A DNA stretch of 64,000 nucleotides from Paramecium tetraurelia (GCF_000165425.1 NW_001799626.1:203317-267316); one strand, 5' to 3'. Shown: positions 37,071 through 52,377, counted from the first letter of the stretch. Notes: a model not told the origin generated them from the sequence alone. Made by a program: numbers and translations.

Positions 37071-38088
37071 TCAATCTCCAGTTGTTTAGTAGAATATTAA
37101 TTAATCTTGCTTTCTTAATTGAAGTTTGCATTCTCTATCACTTACGAGACCTACTTTCTTCAATTCCGTTACTACTTCCTATCCTTGTTGTACGACTTCA
37201 ATAGGAATTCCTAGAAGGTCATTTTTGAACGATCCTAAGATGCTCATTGTGCTATAGCATACCTATTTCACATGCCTCATAAACAAATTAATATGCAACA
37301 GTATCAACTCCAGCACATCTACAATTGATCAAACGCATATGTGGATGAATTTAATAATCACGCAATTATGGTCTCTATTTTGCATAATCAATACCAACCC
37401 AATCAAAGAATTAACCTTAAATTGGACAAATGCGCTCTTTCGATTATTCAATCTAAGGCTCTTCAAATTCGATTGTGTCTGGATCTATGAATCCCAATTT
37501 GTTATAAAAGTTTATGGCTATCTTCACACAATCCCCACTCAAAATTGGCTAGACATTCATTACTTGAGTGACACTTTCAAAATTATGTTTAGTCTATTCT
37601 CTCGCAATCCAGATGACCCTCTTTGAATTCGAAGGTAAGACATCAAATTTATACTCACTTCTGTATTTATGATTATATTTGAAAGCAATTGTAATGCATT
37701 TTCCATGAAATCCTCCCATTACTTCCGATATAATGGTTCTATCCCATCTAAATAATTTCTTTTTCTTGGTACTATCCACAAAAAAACTTTACTATAAGAA
37801 ATCACTGTTTTTAAATGAAAGTATGTGCAAATGAGCTTTTATAAATCTGTTATCCAAATCCTCAAGCCATTCCTTCAACGTCTAATGAAATCCTACATAC
37901 CATTGTCCTGAAACCAGAATTAAATTTGTAAAATCCGCAATCAAAAAAGCTAGAATAGTCCTTCTTACTCTATCCTAACCTTGTTTAATAAAAAGAAATT
38001 GAGTTAATTTATCAAAGGCTTCATTCTGCTGAAGGACCCTAGCCACCATCTTTGGAATCGTGGCCTTTTTACTTTCTTTTCGTTGCAT
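37071..38088 (-). CDS. Hypothetical protein (329 aa)
   Basis: One 28-nt intron (starting gtatgcta) near the 3' end gives exactly 330 codons. It is soluble and mixed alpha/beta, with well-ordered stretches such as [38 protein letters not shown] and DWVGIDYAK. Cysteines (INCRCAGVD) occur late but without zinc spacing. No catalytic signature recognised. It is divergent from the trichocyst protein gene, with about 270 bp between starts. Confidence 0.72.
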
Positions 38089-38357
38089 TTTATATTAATT
38101 TATAAATCATTTCAAACCAATTTGATTATTCACAGCACATTTTACATTAATTTTATTCATGCTCCTCCCCCACATCTCATTTAAAACCATTCATAGAGTC
38201 TCTGAGACCGATTCTTGAGTTATTAAATTTTTAAACTTACAGTGTTTATACAACAATATTCAGTGAAATCCTGCTTGCAATTTTATATATATCAAATACA
38301 CTAAGAATATTATAAATATTAATTAAACATAAATACTCATATAATTAATTTATTAAT

Positions 38358-39530
38358 ATGTAAAAAACGATTTTAGCTTTGCTGATTGTTATGTGTACAG
38401 CACTCCAAGTGCAAGAGCTACAATAAGCCAATAAATAATTCGATAAACTATCTTAAGACTCTCCTGTGGGAAAATTCTTAATGGATTTGGCTTAAATTCA
38501 TGCTGAAGTGCAAGGCCCTTTGGATGATTTAAAAGAGACTATTGAAAAATTTTATGAGAATTTGCAAGACAGCCTCTCTCAATTAGATGGTGAATTTCAA
38601 TCCAAATAAGCAATCCATTTGAAGTAGTTTAAATAAATCAAATAGGGTTCTTTAAAATTATGAATCTAATTAATAAGATGCTTAAATCGACATTGCTTAA
38701 TCACAAGATCAATTAGACAATGTATTGTCAAGAAACAAGGAAAATATTGAGAAGAGATTGAAATAGATCCAATAAAACATCAATGACAATAGATCAAATA
38801 TTCAAAGAGACAAATTATAAAGAAATCAGTAAAAAGATTAAAATGTTGAACACATCCACGAACATCAATAGGCAACTACATCAATTGACGAGGCATTGTC
38901 TCTTGTGTAAGGTTTGAGTAGTGGAAACATTGCTTTTGTCGAAGCACCTATGAAAAAGACTTTAGATTATATTAAATAGAAAGTAAACTCAAAAGAGGAA
39001 TATGCTCCACTAGTAGATGCTTTGATTAGTTTGTCTGGAACTTAAGATACAAAATAAATCAAAGATTTGTTGAATAAATTGAGAAATTAGATTGTCGATT
39101 CAATGATTCAATTGACAGGAGATGAAAATGATGCTTAGAAAATGTTTGAGGATCGTTAAAAGTAATTGGATTCGGAGTTCTCAGTAATTTCATTTAAAAT
39201 ATAATAGGAATTCTAAAATCAAGTGAATTAAGCAACCTATGATTTGGCATCTATTTCAGCCAGAATAGATTAAGAGAAGGAATTCACAAAGTAAAGAAAG
39301 AGTGATTTAGATATGTACAATAGCTAAATAGGTAATTTTAATTTAAAATTTAAGAAATGGAGAATAATAATTTTGCTGCAATTACTGGATTATACAATGA
39401 AATTAGGGCTGTTAGATTAAAGGAATAAAAGATTGCTGAAGATGCTAAAAAGTATTAATTGTATTTTAATATTAGCTTCGCTTATTCATCTTAATTTAGG
39501 GAATTGTTACAATCAAAATTGAACAAATGA
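38358..39530 (+). CDS. Trichocyst matrix protein (375 aa)
   Basis: Trichocyst matrix proteins (TMPs) crystallise inside the Paramecium secretory organelle and expand on discharge; they form a large multigene family. Two introns (22 and 23 nt) give exactly 376 codons. A signal peptide is evident: MQKTILALLIVMCTALQ. The motif DSPVGKFLMDLAQIHAEVQGPLDDL just after it is typical of TMPs, as are the long alternating coiled-coil helices in the rest and the length. A single internal hinge (LVQGLSSGNIAFVEAP) could be the junction between the two processed halves that TMPs are cut into. The family call is firm; the subfamily is not. Confidence 0.88.
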
Positions 39531-39549
39531 CATTTATATATATAATAAA

Positions 39550-40431
39550 TCATATTAATGTTGGTTTTTGCTCAGAATTCGATTGCTAGGGGGATTGAAT
39601 TAAATGAATCGATTTTGATGGGGTTCTAGTTAGGATTTGTTTCTTTGAAGATGTTGGAGTTTGTGGAGTTTCACAAATAACTTCATCATATAATTTAGAG
39701 AGTTCTTCGAATTAAGATTTTAGATTCTATTGTTTGAGACGAATCTTTTCAACCAAATTAGGTGAATGAACTATCTAAGAGTTATTATTTGACAGGCTAA
39801 TTTATTTATGCAAAGTCTTAATTGATTCTGTTTGATCATCAACAATCTATTATAAATTGTAAGTTCTAATTTCATATTATTCTTTTAAATCTTTTAATTG
39901 CTTCTCCTTCTAATTAATCATCTTCTGCTATTCTTATGTATATGCTTCGAATTATGTTAATCTGGTTATAATTTTATCCTTTTCATCCAATTAACAACTC
40001 AATTAATCAATTTCTCCTTTTTGATGGACTTGCAATCTCTAAATAGTTCCCTAGAGTTCCTCAATTTCTTTTTATTATTTAGCATTTTACTGCTTAAGTA
40101 TTTCAATTTCCTAATCTTTTTTTTAGCTTTCTTTGTTATCAGAAACAAAATGAGATTGCTGCAATTAAGAAAATAACGAGTGTTAACTCTCATTAACTTC
40201 TTCGATTTTAACAAGATTTGACTTTTCGAATTAACTCATAGAATAAGTAAGTTGACTATTCTGTACAGCTGATGTATTGTAGGAGACAGTCTCTTCATCA
40301 GGTATTACACTGTTGATCTTCTTCTATAATTGAGAATAAGTCATGAAGTCTCCTTTTTTTATTGGAGAAGTATCAGTTATTTTTGTTGGATGCTACTCAT
40401 CTATTTCCTCTTCAGAATTAACTTCGCTCAT
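39550..40431 (-). CDS. Coiled-coil protein (293 aa)
   Basis: A single exon of 294 codons. MSEVNSEEE starts an acidic N-terminus with a Ser/Thr-rich region. A long coiled coil spans about residues 110-240 (KDQEIEILKQQNAKQQKEIE onward). The C-terminus is basic with TP and SP sites (ETPQTPTSSKKQILTRTP), which look like proline-directed phosphorylation sites. Function unknown. It is tail-to-tail with the trichocyst gene at 19 bp. Confidence 0.7.
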
Positions 40432-40599
40432 TAATAAATTTTATTTTCTTATTTCATTTAGTTTAATTTCTTAAAACTGAATACTATTAATAAACTATCA
40501 TCAAAAAATACTTAAGCATTCTGAATATAGATATCTGTGTATATGTAGATTTACAAGCTCTTAATTATTTGCTGTTAATATAAATTATAAAATTGATTA

Positions 40600-41983
40600 A
40601 TGTCGCAATTTGCCTAAAGTCAAAGTAAATAAAGATCAGTAACCAATGTAAATAATGTTTCGTTTGCTGGATCTTAAAATAATAATGTAAGTAGGATTTG
40701 AAATAGGAGTAGCTTAGGTACAGCGAGTCTTCATTCTCTCCAATGAAAAATCAAGAGTAAACTAAACCGTAAACACAAAGAGTCTATAAAACATAGACAA
40801 TGAATTCCATGCCTATGTAAGGAATCCCCACAATGACAGGGATCCCAAATACATTTGCTGTATAATAAAATTGTGTTGCAGCTCAACCATTGTGCATGAA
40901 CATTATTGTGGTTTCAAAAGAAGAAATTGAGATGCCTTGGAGACTTGAATGCGAGTATTTACAATCCCTAATTACTGAGCTTCAAAATAAATAATAAGGC
41001 AAATCTGTATAAATTGTGGAGAAGACAATAACGGACAATTCCAGAGTGGAATTGTTAGAATCATAACTCAAAGAATTAAGAAGATAAAATGAATCTTTAT
41101 AGTATGAATTGCATTCATCAAAAACATATTATGAGAAAGAATTACAAAGAATAAATGGCACATTTGAACTTAGGAGTGCTTAAGTTGAGGATATTGCATA
41201 AAAAGAAAGCGAATTCTATCTCATCAGAATCAAATTGGAAGATCAAATATCCTAATTGGAAAGCAAAATCAAATAATCAGAATCGTAATTGAGAAGATCA
41301 TCAGATGAAAATGTTAGATTACAATAAGTAATTAAGTAATTAAAATTATTAATCTAGTTCTCGAGAATCTGAAATCAATTCTCTTAGAATCTAAATCACC
41401 TCAATTCAATCTAACACTAATACTAGTGAACTAGTTAGAATAAGGGAACTAGAAACTTAAATTAGATACTTAAATTCCGAAATTGATAATATAAATTCAA
41501 AGCTCATTAATTCCAATAATGAAAATTAACAATTAAGAATCTAAATCTAAAATCTAGATTACACAACAGATTCGAAAAACAACGAATTGATACTTAAATT
41601 AAGGGAATATGAGAGCAGAGTCACAATGCTTACTTCAGAAATAGAGAGGCTTATCTATTCAATTAAATAAAAGGAAATAGAATTAGATGAATGGAAAACT
41701 AGATATTAATAATTAGAAATGTCTGGATCTTCTGTTTTCTAAGAAAAAGTAGAATATCTATCCTAAGAAGTAGAAGTTTGGAAATCTAAATTCATCAGAG
41801 CAAATCACGAATATAACAGGTGTTAAGAGGAAATCACTATGTTGTAGGCAGAATTAGAATCATTGAGAAAACAAAGAAAAGTATTATCAATTTAATCTTT
41901 AGTAAGAATTAACAATAACCTCAAGAGTAGTTACCAAATAAGCAGCAACTTCAAATAGTGGTTATAAACAATACTAATAGTGA
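40600..41983 (+). CDS. Long coiled-coil protein (439 aa)
   Basis: Three introns (20, 22 and 22 nt) give exactly 440 codons. The N-terminus is Ser/Asn/Gln-rich, followed by MPMQGIPTMTGIPNTF and a short globular patch (EIEMPWRLECEYLQSLI). From about residue 110 to 410 it is coiled coil. It ends GYKQYQQ at TGA 41981, 15 bp from the convergent stop. No family recognised; cytoskeletal role is only a guess from the coil. Confidence 0.68.
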
Positions 41984-41998
41984 ATATATTAATGATAT

Positions 41999-44659
41999 TC
42001 AATATTAAAAATCAGATTATTATTCATCTTATACTTAAACATCTGAAACATCTGGGTGTGGTGACTAATAGGGTCTATCATTTATTCTTTCAAAGCATTT
42101 AGAAATCTTTGGGTTTGATAATGGTGAAGGATTCATTTAGTCTAATTCATCATAAACACTTCGTATAAAACTATTAAATACAATTTTTATTTACTTCTTC
42201 AATCCATCTGAAGCACTCTAACCAGATTCTGCTACTAAATTTTCAATAAATTCAACAATGTTATTCAATACTTGATCATTCTCAGCCTTTAATGCTAATC
42301 TAATACAATTAGCAAATATTTTATCATGATTCTCAATCTGAACTTCGGCTTTAAATTATAAATCAAGCAATTGTTTTGCTAAATCATTAGCATACAATAA
42401 AACAGTTGGGTCACTCAAACCCAAATAAACATATTCCTTAGTTACTTTAGCAATCTATTCACATGATTCCATATTTTATATCTTAAAATCTGTATTTTGG
42501 AAGCACCAATGAAGTAATTCAAAATGACCTAATGGCAAATTTAATAGTTTCTATGTGTTGAGCTATAAAATAGTGATAAATTTATTACTAATTCAACCAA
42601 ATGCAATAATATTTAAAATGAAACTTATTTCACATATTGTGAGTTGATATTCAATTTGAATTTAAAGCTTTTATCAGATGGAATAAAGAAATCATATTCA
42701 TCCTATTACTCTTGACTAAATAAAGCCCATTATCTTGATTCTTAAGATACTTCAAGAACAATCTTTACGAATAACTCTAATAAGATTTTGCTATCTCCTA
42801 ACAAATCCACAATGTGAATTAAGGATTGAGTCATAAGGATATCTGAATCTATAGGTAAGGATGCAATTTCTATTCCTTTAGAGAAATGATTGACTTGGGC
42901 TTTTAGATCAGAAATAATTCTATCATTTTCAATGGAAAAGAACTTCTATCCTTGTTATGGAGACTTAATCAAATTCTAGTAATTTGGTGTTTTAATAACT
43001 GCTCTAATCATTTCACTAAACAATATAACACAGAGACAACGATTTTGCCACCATCTGTTTTTGGCCAAAGCCATAACATGTCTATCAATTTTCACTTAAG
43101 AGTTAGCTTTGGCTGCATTACACAAAATTGCTAATGCACTTGAACTCAAAGATGTTGAAGCGGATAGAAAATAGATATATCCATATCTTTTCATATCATT
43201 CCACAATTCTGATGATTCTTATTCAAATCCTGAAAAGACAGCCAAACATTGCATAAAATGTTCAACTGACAAATTCGATTTCATTGTCTAAATAACCTAA
43301 TATTTAAACTAAGGTTCTTAGAAGGAGCAAATCATTTATATAAGAAGCTATTTCTTTTCAAAAAAGACACTTTATTTAATTAGATTACAGATTTCTGGTA
43401 AAAAGAATTCCAAAAATAAGGATCTTGTTTTTAATGCATCCTTTTATAATGATCTTGCTCCAAATTAATTGACCAAATCAATACAAACATGAACTCTTTA
43501 AACTGGTAAATTTTAGATGCATTAAAAGGTAAATTTAAAAAATTTCCATACTTCATTTGTGTCTTTGAAGATGAAATTTATATATGCTTCTTTTTATGTT
43601 ATCAATTCTTAAAAAAACCCATTTACAAAATCTTCGGGATATATATCAATTAGATCAATGAAACTCTATAGAGCAGTACCATTCTATTTAAATTAAACTG
43701 TTTGTGCAAATTAAGGGAATTGCTGTCTTTGTGTTAATGCTTCATTTAAAATCTATATACATTTCTAAATTTCATACATCATAGATGGATTTATCTAATT
43801 ATTTCTCTCTTGTTGATGTTGCTTCTCGCTTGTTTTCATCCATTGGTGTTTTTTAAAATGAATCCTGTATTTATCTATCATTATTTGAATTTAGCTTTTC
43901 CTATTATTTCTCTAATTGCTATTATTCCTCCTTCAACTTCAATAAACTGCCTTGAACAGGTCTGTAACTGATATTTTTGACTTCAATTTGATAGTTTAGA
44001 TTTTCCAAATTTTAACTTATCGGTTTGCTTGGAACCCTCATGAAATTAGTTCTTTTAGATGAAACCGACAATGGTGCATGCTTTTCAGAAAGCTATTCTT
44101 TTTAGAACTAATCTTCTTGTTTCTACTCTTCTTGCAATTTCTCTATTCCTTTTTCTTTTAAAAGAAAAGTCTAAGTATTTTGAGTAGAAGTGGCAAATTC
44201 CTTTGAATTCACATAAGATGCCAAAGGAGGATTGATAACCCTTGGTAGTATGAATTAAATACTTTCTTTGTGTTAAGAAACTATAAATGCTGACAAGAAA
44301 ATTGTAAAGTGCACTCCAATCATTATCCAAAATTTCAGCAAATCCTTTATGATTAGGAATCACTATGTCATTCTTTTTAAAAAAGAGCTCTAATTGTTAA
44401 TAATTGTTCGATCTTCTTTCATCCTTTTATGAGTTATCAAATGAGTGCATTTATACTCTCCCAGGATAATACCGTGAGAATATTTCAGCAATCAAAAAAC
44501 CATTGCTCAAGTCTCTAAATAAGTTATAAACATTATAGTATACCTTTTAGGATCCTTTACGGAATAACTTAGATCAAGGCCTTGAATCCATTTGATGATC
44601 TCTCTTGGTAATGCCTTTCCTACAGGTTGAAATGTTTGAGTATTTGTATTAGAACTCAT
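41999..44659 (-). CDS. SPATA4/CLAMP-type CH-domain protein with helical repeat tail (852 aa)
   Basis: SPATA4 and SPEF1 (CLAMP) carry a divergent calponin-homology domain and occur in cilia, where SPEF1 binds the central pair. Four introns (29, 22, 25 and 26 nt) give exactly 853 codons; a further in-phase 24-nt segment may be a fifth. The N-terminus matches the CH family: ALPREIIKWIQGLDLSYSV, DPKRDLSNGFLIAEIFSRYYP and MHSFDNSQ. A coiled coil follows (about 230-290), and residues 300-850 form an armadillo-like helical solenoid. That fusion is longer than human SPATA4, which is about 300 aa. The last 50 residues are Asp/Gln-rich. Confidence 0.82.
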
Positions 44660-44976
44660 AAATTTTATTAATATATTATTATATAAATAGATTTGGATAT
44701 AGAAGCTAAAGCCACTATATTGTTTATGGCACTTAATCATCTGATAAATAATCACATATAGTTTCAAAGATTATATCAAAGATAGTATTTTTTGAAGAAA
44801 CAATAATTTTTGTTTATACCAAACTTTAAAGGATTTCGGAGTATACTTTATATTTTTCCTTGAATTAACACAAAATAAAGTAACTTCCTAAATGAATTAT
44901 TTAATATCTTTGAAAATATCATTAATTGAATACAAATATGTTATTAAAAAATTTCACTTAATATAAAAGTAAACAT
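44660..44976. other. Intergenic gap, 317 bp
   Basis: AT-rich. It lies between a minus-strand start and the stop of the upstream minus-strand histidine kinase. Probably holds the promoter of the SPATA4-like gene. Nothing else seen. Confidence 0.45.
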
Positions 44977-47598
44977 TCATAGTTTGTACTATTTAATCAC
45001 TCTTTGAATGGTTTATTTAGATATGGGTTTAACTATAAATTCTTGGATTCCTAATTTTTTACTTTACTCTTTTAGTTTATTTTCATCATATGCAGAAGTG
45101 ATAAATATTTTCATCTATTGATTCGAATTTAAAATTTGAGTTGAAATTTGCATACCATTTAATCCTGGCATTTCCATATCCATAAAGATGGCTGTATAAC
45201 CTTAACAAGATTCTGAACATTTTTTGGATTTAATAATTTCTAGTGCATCAGCGCCATTAAAAGCTTTGTCAATTTAGGCATTAGTGCTATTGTGGATATA
45301 GATGATTTTATTACTATTATTTTATTTGCATTTCCAATATTTCTTAATTAAATACATTGTCATCAACTATCAAAATATGTTTACATCCTATTATGTTTTC
45401 TTAAATTAAATCGTGTACTATAATTGATTCCTAGAAACTCTAATTATCGCTACTGATAACTATTTAATATTATTGTTTTTCTTCAGATCTTTTGCTATTG
45501 AGTTGAATTTCATTCAAGTCTGGAGAATAATCATCCTCCAAATTAATTTGTTCTGGCTTAACTATAAAACACTTATGATGTAGTTATTGAATTTTTAAAG
45601 TTAAATAAAAGTAAGAACCGTGTTTTGCTTATGAAGTATCTTGAGAAACAACCTTCAATCCAGAGTTATCATATGACAATTATTAGGCTAGCTTATTACT
45701 AATCAGCAACCCCAATCCAACTCCCTACTCATTTAAATTTTCAGAAAGTCCTTCCTTAATCTTACCAAATGCTTTAAAAAGCTTAGATAAATTATGCTAG
45801 GATATTCCAACACCAGTATCTTCTACTCCAGCATTCACTAACAATCCTTACTGTACAAACTTGATTGATATAGCTCCTTTTTAAGTAAATTTGATAGCAT
45901 TAGCAATAAGATTCACTAAGATTTGTTTAAGTCTATTTCTGTCTGTACTGATTAGTAAACATTTCACATTCGAAATAACTGTTAGCTTAATATTTTTCAG
46001 CTCAGCTTAAAGTTTAAACATCTACAGACACTCCTCTCCTAATTCAGTTAGATTAAAGGTCTTTTAGACTAAACTGAATTGATCTGCTTTTATTTATGCT
46101 AAATCAAGTAAATCATTAGCTAAATTTAACATATAGTAACAATTCTCCAAAACAATAGAAATATTCTAACAGATATAATCAAAGCTGTTTAGTTATTCTT
46201 TCAGTCTGCTTAATATATTGATAACTACATTTAATGGAGATCTAAACTCATGGCTAACGAAGGATAAAGTCTTGGATTTAGATTAATTTATTTGAAGGAG
46301 ATCTTTAATGTTCTTTCTGTGGATAACATCTCTTGCAATTATGAACAGCAAATCTTCACTGCCTATCGAGATACTTATTTCTATTGATCTTTTTTAATTT
46401 TCAATTTCAAAGCTTGTCTCAACAACAAGTATATTCATATTATCAGCAGTTTCTCTTCTAAATCTTTTTGTGCCATATACGTATAACAGACATTTATATA
46501 CAGTGTTAAGCTAAATCATTTAGGTAATAATACTTAACTAGTCAATGATCTAAATCTTGGAGATTGACTTTATTCAGTGTTTCTTAAAGTCATCTGTTAA
46601 TCTTAGCAAAAATGTTTAAAAAAATTCAACTTAGATGATTTAAAATATTTAATTGATTGTTAATTAAGACTTTACAGTGAAAATAAGGAATCTCTTGAAT
46701 GAAGTGGTGATTCATCCATAAGAATCTCGCAAGACAACTTTTCAAAAAGCGTCAATAAATCATGGTTATTTTTTTGGAAAATTTTTTTGCTAATTTAATT
46801 TTAATATTCAATTTTAGGTTTTGAATTAGCATCAATTTTTTCAAATTAGACTATTATTACACCCTCAGAGAGAACATCAAATAATGAACTATAATCTATT
46901 GTGGAGAGAGTCTCGTTTATCTTAATCTTTTACTGCTTGTCTGAGCTTATAAAACTCAAATCCCTAATTATAGTTCTTTTTGGATTTATTTAATTTGAAG
47001 ATTAGCGGAGAGTTGTATTTTATAATGCCTCGACCATTGTATCTTGAAAGGCATTGTTGCTCTATTAATAACGCCTTCCCTCCTAAATTATGTTTTTTTA
47101 AGGGAGTAACCACAATAAAAGTAGCATATATAATTTTTGATTTGCAATAGCAATGTATTTTTAATTAAATTCATTAGAATAGCTACTATTTAAATTCAAT
47201 TAATATGAAAAACTCAAAAGAAGTATTATTTAAAAAAAAATCATAATTGCTTTCCACATCTTACTATTTGCCATTTTAATCTTAAGATTTGTGTAATTAT
47301 GAGCGATAACAATATAAAAATAATTCTGATAAACATTCTCTATACCAAACATTAATGATTCTACTTAAAATAAAATTAAATCCATTAATATGAGAGCTAA
47401 CTATAATTCAGTTGTAAAAAATGTCTTCTTGAAGCATAATAATTCTAATGCTATCTAAACTAACAGATTAATCATCAAAAAATTAACAAATTGATTTCCA
47501 AAATCCTGATATTATATTATCATCCTGATAAATTGAAATATCAAAGAAATAATCATTGAAATTTATAGTTTGCGAGAGCTTAATTAGGTTTCTAGCAT
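44977..47598 (-). CDS. Hybrid sensor histidine kinase, copy 2 (856 aa)
   Basis: A paralog of the kinase at 11426-14011. Two introns (23 nt starting gtattatt, 28 nt starting gtaataaa) fall at the same places as in copy 1; 857 codons. The sensor half has several hydrophobic spans and starts MLETQLSS, aligning with MFKYQLSA of copy 1. The kinase core holds VSHEFRSPLN, with N, G1 and G2 boxes present, and the receiver holds HILIVDDN, FMDMEMPGLNG and FIVKPIS. DGF after the phosphoacceptor in copy 1 is NGM here. The phosphoacceptor His, Asp and the receiver Lys are all intact. Opposite orientation to copy 1, about 33 kb away. Confidence 0.92.
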
Positions 47599-48792
47599 AG
47601 TCAAATTTAAATAGTTTAATATATATATAAGAAATTAAAATTTATTTTTCCATCTAATGCATCAAATTCATTTGAGATGAAAAATTAATTTTAAGGCCAT
47701 CTAATTGGTGGTCCTAGAACTTAGAATGAAATTTATTAATTGTTTTTACACCATAAATTAATAAACTAAAGCTATTATTAAATATCATTGAAATTCTTCT
47801 ATTTTTCCCTCCATTGCTCTAGAAACTATTAAATATAACATTATAATTTATTGTAATAACATATCATTTATATAAATTTCAACTTACCAATACGTAAGAT
47901 ATTAAACTGATGTATATCATTTATGAAATGATACCTGATTCTGTACTCTCACATTTATTGAAAGACTTACAAATATTAATATTTCTATCTGCACAGCCTT
48001 CACATTTCAATTCAATATTCAGAGTGAAAATATAAAAGTTTTCAAACTAATTGTTTCCAATTATATTTTTAATTATTATTTAATCAATCTTTAATAAACC
48101 TGGCATTTAGATACTGATAATATTAGATACGTTATTTTTAGGAATAAAATCAACAATCATTCATATTGTGTTGTAGCTTAGCTTAATAATTGAGTTAAGG
48201 ATAATTGATTCCAAAAAAATTGAAATTTTTTTAATTTTTAAGAAATTATTTTTTCACCTTTTTTAATATATTAAGTTTAGTAATTATTAATAGAGCCATT
48301 TTCAAAGTTGGAAGTTTTTTCTAACATATTTTAATTTGAGTGAAATTTATTTTGTAACATATAATCTTATTTATAATCCATATAATTCACATTTTTGTAG
48401 AATAGTTAAGGCATTATTCATCCTCTATTTTACCTAATTAGTTGGTTCTTAAATAATGGATTGAGCTTTTATTAATGAAGATCAATACTCTTTTCAATAA
48501 ATTGAGTTGAAATTGACTATGAAGACAATAATAAATTTTTAAATCCTTTATCTCTAAGCTTATTGGAAATTCGATTAATTCTAGTTCGTCAACATTGATT
48601 CAAGTCCTTTCTTTGTTAATAGTAATATAGTCGCAATAGGAGTTCAATTCACAGGAATTAAAAATTTGCAAAAATAAAAATATTACTTAAATTTGAATAT
48701 AATTATACTTAATTTAAATTCTCAATATGATGGCATATTATCATTCTATTTTATTCATTTATATTTATAAAGCATTATTGAATAAATCAAAA
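47599..48792. other. Intergenic DNA holding a gene remnant
   Basis: AT-rich region between the second histidine kinase and the second MIT-like gene. It contains the Cys-rich remnant listed separately (47879-48160). The remainder has no convincing frame, RNA gene or repeat. Confidence 0.45.
47879..48160 (-). pseudogene. Remnant of a Cys-rich, repeat-bearing surface protein (93 codons)
   Basis: An open frame from ATG 48160 to TGA 47879, and the same frame stays open upstream of one TGA. The sequence (NNVSNIISIQMPGLLKID, then ELKCEGCADRNINIC) looks like the parallel-helix or Cys-rich repeats of large ciliate membrane proteins, followed by a hydrophobic end (MIYISLISYVLV). No full-length context exists around it, so I read it as a host gene fragment. 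It could instead be a chance frame. Confidence 0.33.
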
Positions 48793-49800
48793 TCAACATG
48801 GTAAGATGTTATTTAGCTCTTTTTTTTGCTTGATAAGCTCTGTGTTTTTATTGACCATTTCCCTGACTTTTTTTGACTTTGGATGGGAAAGATCTCCTAA
48901 CTGAAGTGACCAATTTTATTGATCTATTGGTTAGGGATCATCATTAAAATAAGAATACAGCTTATCCTTAATTTAAGATGGCTTTATTGGAAGACTAACC
49001 AATTCAGGTTCTTAAATTTGTGTTTGGTTGGCTTCATTTGATGTTTGCTATTGCGGAAGCTGTTCGACTTAATCAAAATCATTTTTAATCAAATCAGTGA
49101 ATTACTATTAGGCAGCAGCCTCCAAATATTTATCTAAGACTGGATCAGATCTAATGTCTTGTCCTTATTCCAATGTATCTGGAAGAGTTGATTATTGACT
49201 CTAAGATTCAATTTCCAATTTTAAATGGCAAAGAGATGTGCTTTTGGAGATGGCTAAGTTATACTTTGATGGGTCCTTGATAATTATATATGCTTAATTA
49301 CTTTAATTCTCCTTAGCATTCTTTATTGGACTCTGTGATCTTGCATCTTAAAATCATCAGCAATCATATTTTCTCTCTTGATTTTTTCATCAATAGCAGC
49401 AGTCATCAGCTATTAGACTTATTTATTGCTATCCATTTGTTAAATGAATTATATGTTGTTTTTGATTTACTCCTTTTGCACATGCTATTATTAAATTTAT
49501 TTAGATTCTTATTTTCCTTCTGCTCCAAACATTTTATTCACATAGGGTTTAATTAACAGAGCTTGAATTTTGTTGGTAAATACAGTATATCTTTCTGACT
49601 TAATTGAAGAATAGTGTTCTACGGCTTACTAGATTAATAGATCAGATTACACTATATAATCCTAATAGCTCTTAAATTTCTTCTTTTGAAGCAGCATTAG
49701 ATTCAACATCTAACTCTAAGTTTAGGACTTTCTCTGCGAAATTTGCTGGAAGTTTAGGCTATTATACTGGCTGTTAAGGTTTATTAAATAACCAAGACAT
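48793..49800 (-). CDS. Helical protein with MIT-like segment, copy 2 (319 aa)
   Basis: Two introns (22 nt starting gtaatctg, 26 nt starting gtaattaa) give exactly 320 codons. It begins MSWLFNKPQQP. The shared block reads FAEKVLNLELDVES, LYSQAVEHYSSIKS and FTNKIQALL, parallel to copy 1 at 6895-7599. A coiled coil follows, then an acidic, Pro/Gln-rich region and a basic tail ending NNILPC. It is about 100 residues longer than copy 1 in the C-terminal half. The start codon lies 16 bp downstream of the CDPK stop on the same strand, so its promoter must be inside or very near the CDPK 3' end. Confidence 0.74.
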
Positions 49801-49816
49801 AAAATATAAAATTTAA

Positions 49817-51651
<1,835 letters not shown>

Positions 51652-51702
51652 ATTATAATAATAATTTTAATAAATAATTGAAACATCATGATTGTTAATA
51701 AT

Positions 51703-52377
51703 TCACCCCATCATTGATTTCCTTAAATATTTCATTGAAAAACTCTTCTTTAATGCATGTGCTGCCCTGAGATCCATCTATTTCGGTGTTTAAGTGGGTG
51801 TTATTTTAGATTTAATCTGAGACTCCCTTCTCATTTGATCCTAAGTTCGCTTCTCTTTCATCTGGTCTTTCCATTACACATTTCTTTCGTACATAGGTTT
51901 TCTTCTATCGAATATATCTTGAGTCGTTTTGAGAATTTTGGGTGAGAAAGTGCATTCCATTAATTCTTATTCAAGTCTCATAGCTTGTGAATCCATATTC
52001 AAAGCACCTTCCTTATTCATATTTCTTGTAGAATGATTCAATTAAGAAACATTGAATCTAGCAGATAGTAGACGAGATGTTTATGATAATTAAGGTTGAA
52101 AAGTGCATTTCTTTTTGAATTCCTCTTCCAATTTAAGTGACAAATAGTCTTATTTCTCTTGTTTATGCTTTAAAAAATTTATTCCTGATTGATACATATC
52201 ACTATTTGGACGAACTCTATGTGATTGAATTTCGTTTTAACTTATTAATTCAGATTCTGAAAAGTATTTTTATTTGATATATTTTTATTTATTCAATGAA
52301 GATATGGTGTGTTTCTCATGAAAGTTGGATGTAGACAACAAGCTTAGGCTAGCTTCATCATAAATATTAATATTCAT
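51703..52377 (-). CDS. Basic hypothetical protein (224 aa)
   Basis: A single exon of 225 codons, starting MNINIYDEAS. It is highly charged with repeated Lys/Arg/Gln and conserved-looking phrases CTFQPQLS and CTFSPKIL (x2, about 80 residues apart). CTF.P.. repeats are common in ciliate cytoskeleton-associated proteins, where they precede basic helices. No membrane span or catalytic motif. It starts just upstream of nothing larger than a 51-bp gap to the CDPK start, both on the minus strand. Confidence 0.65.
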
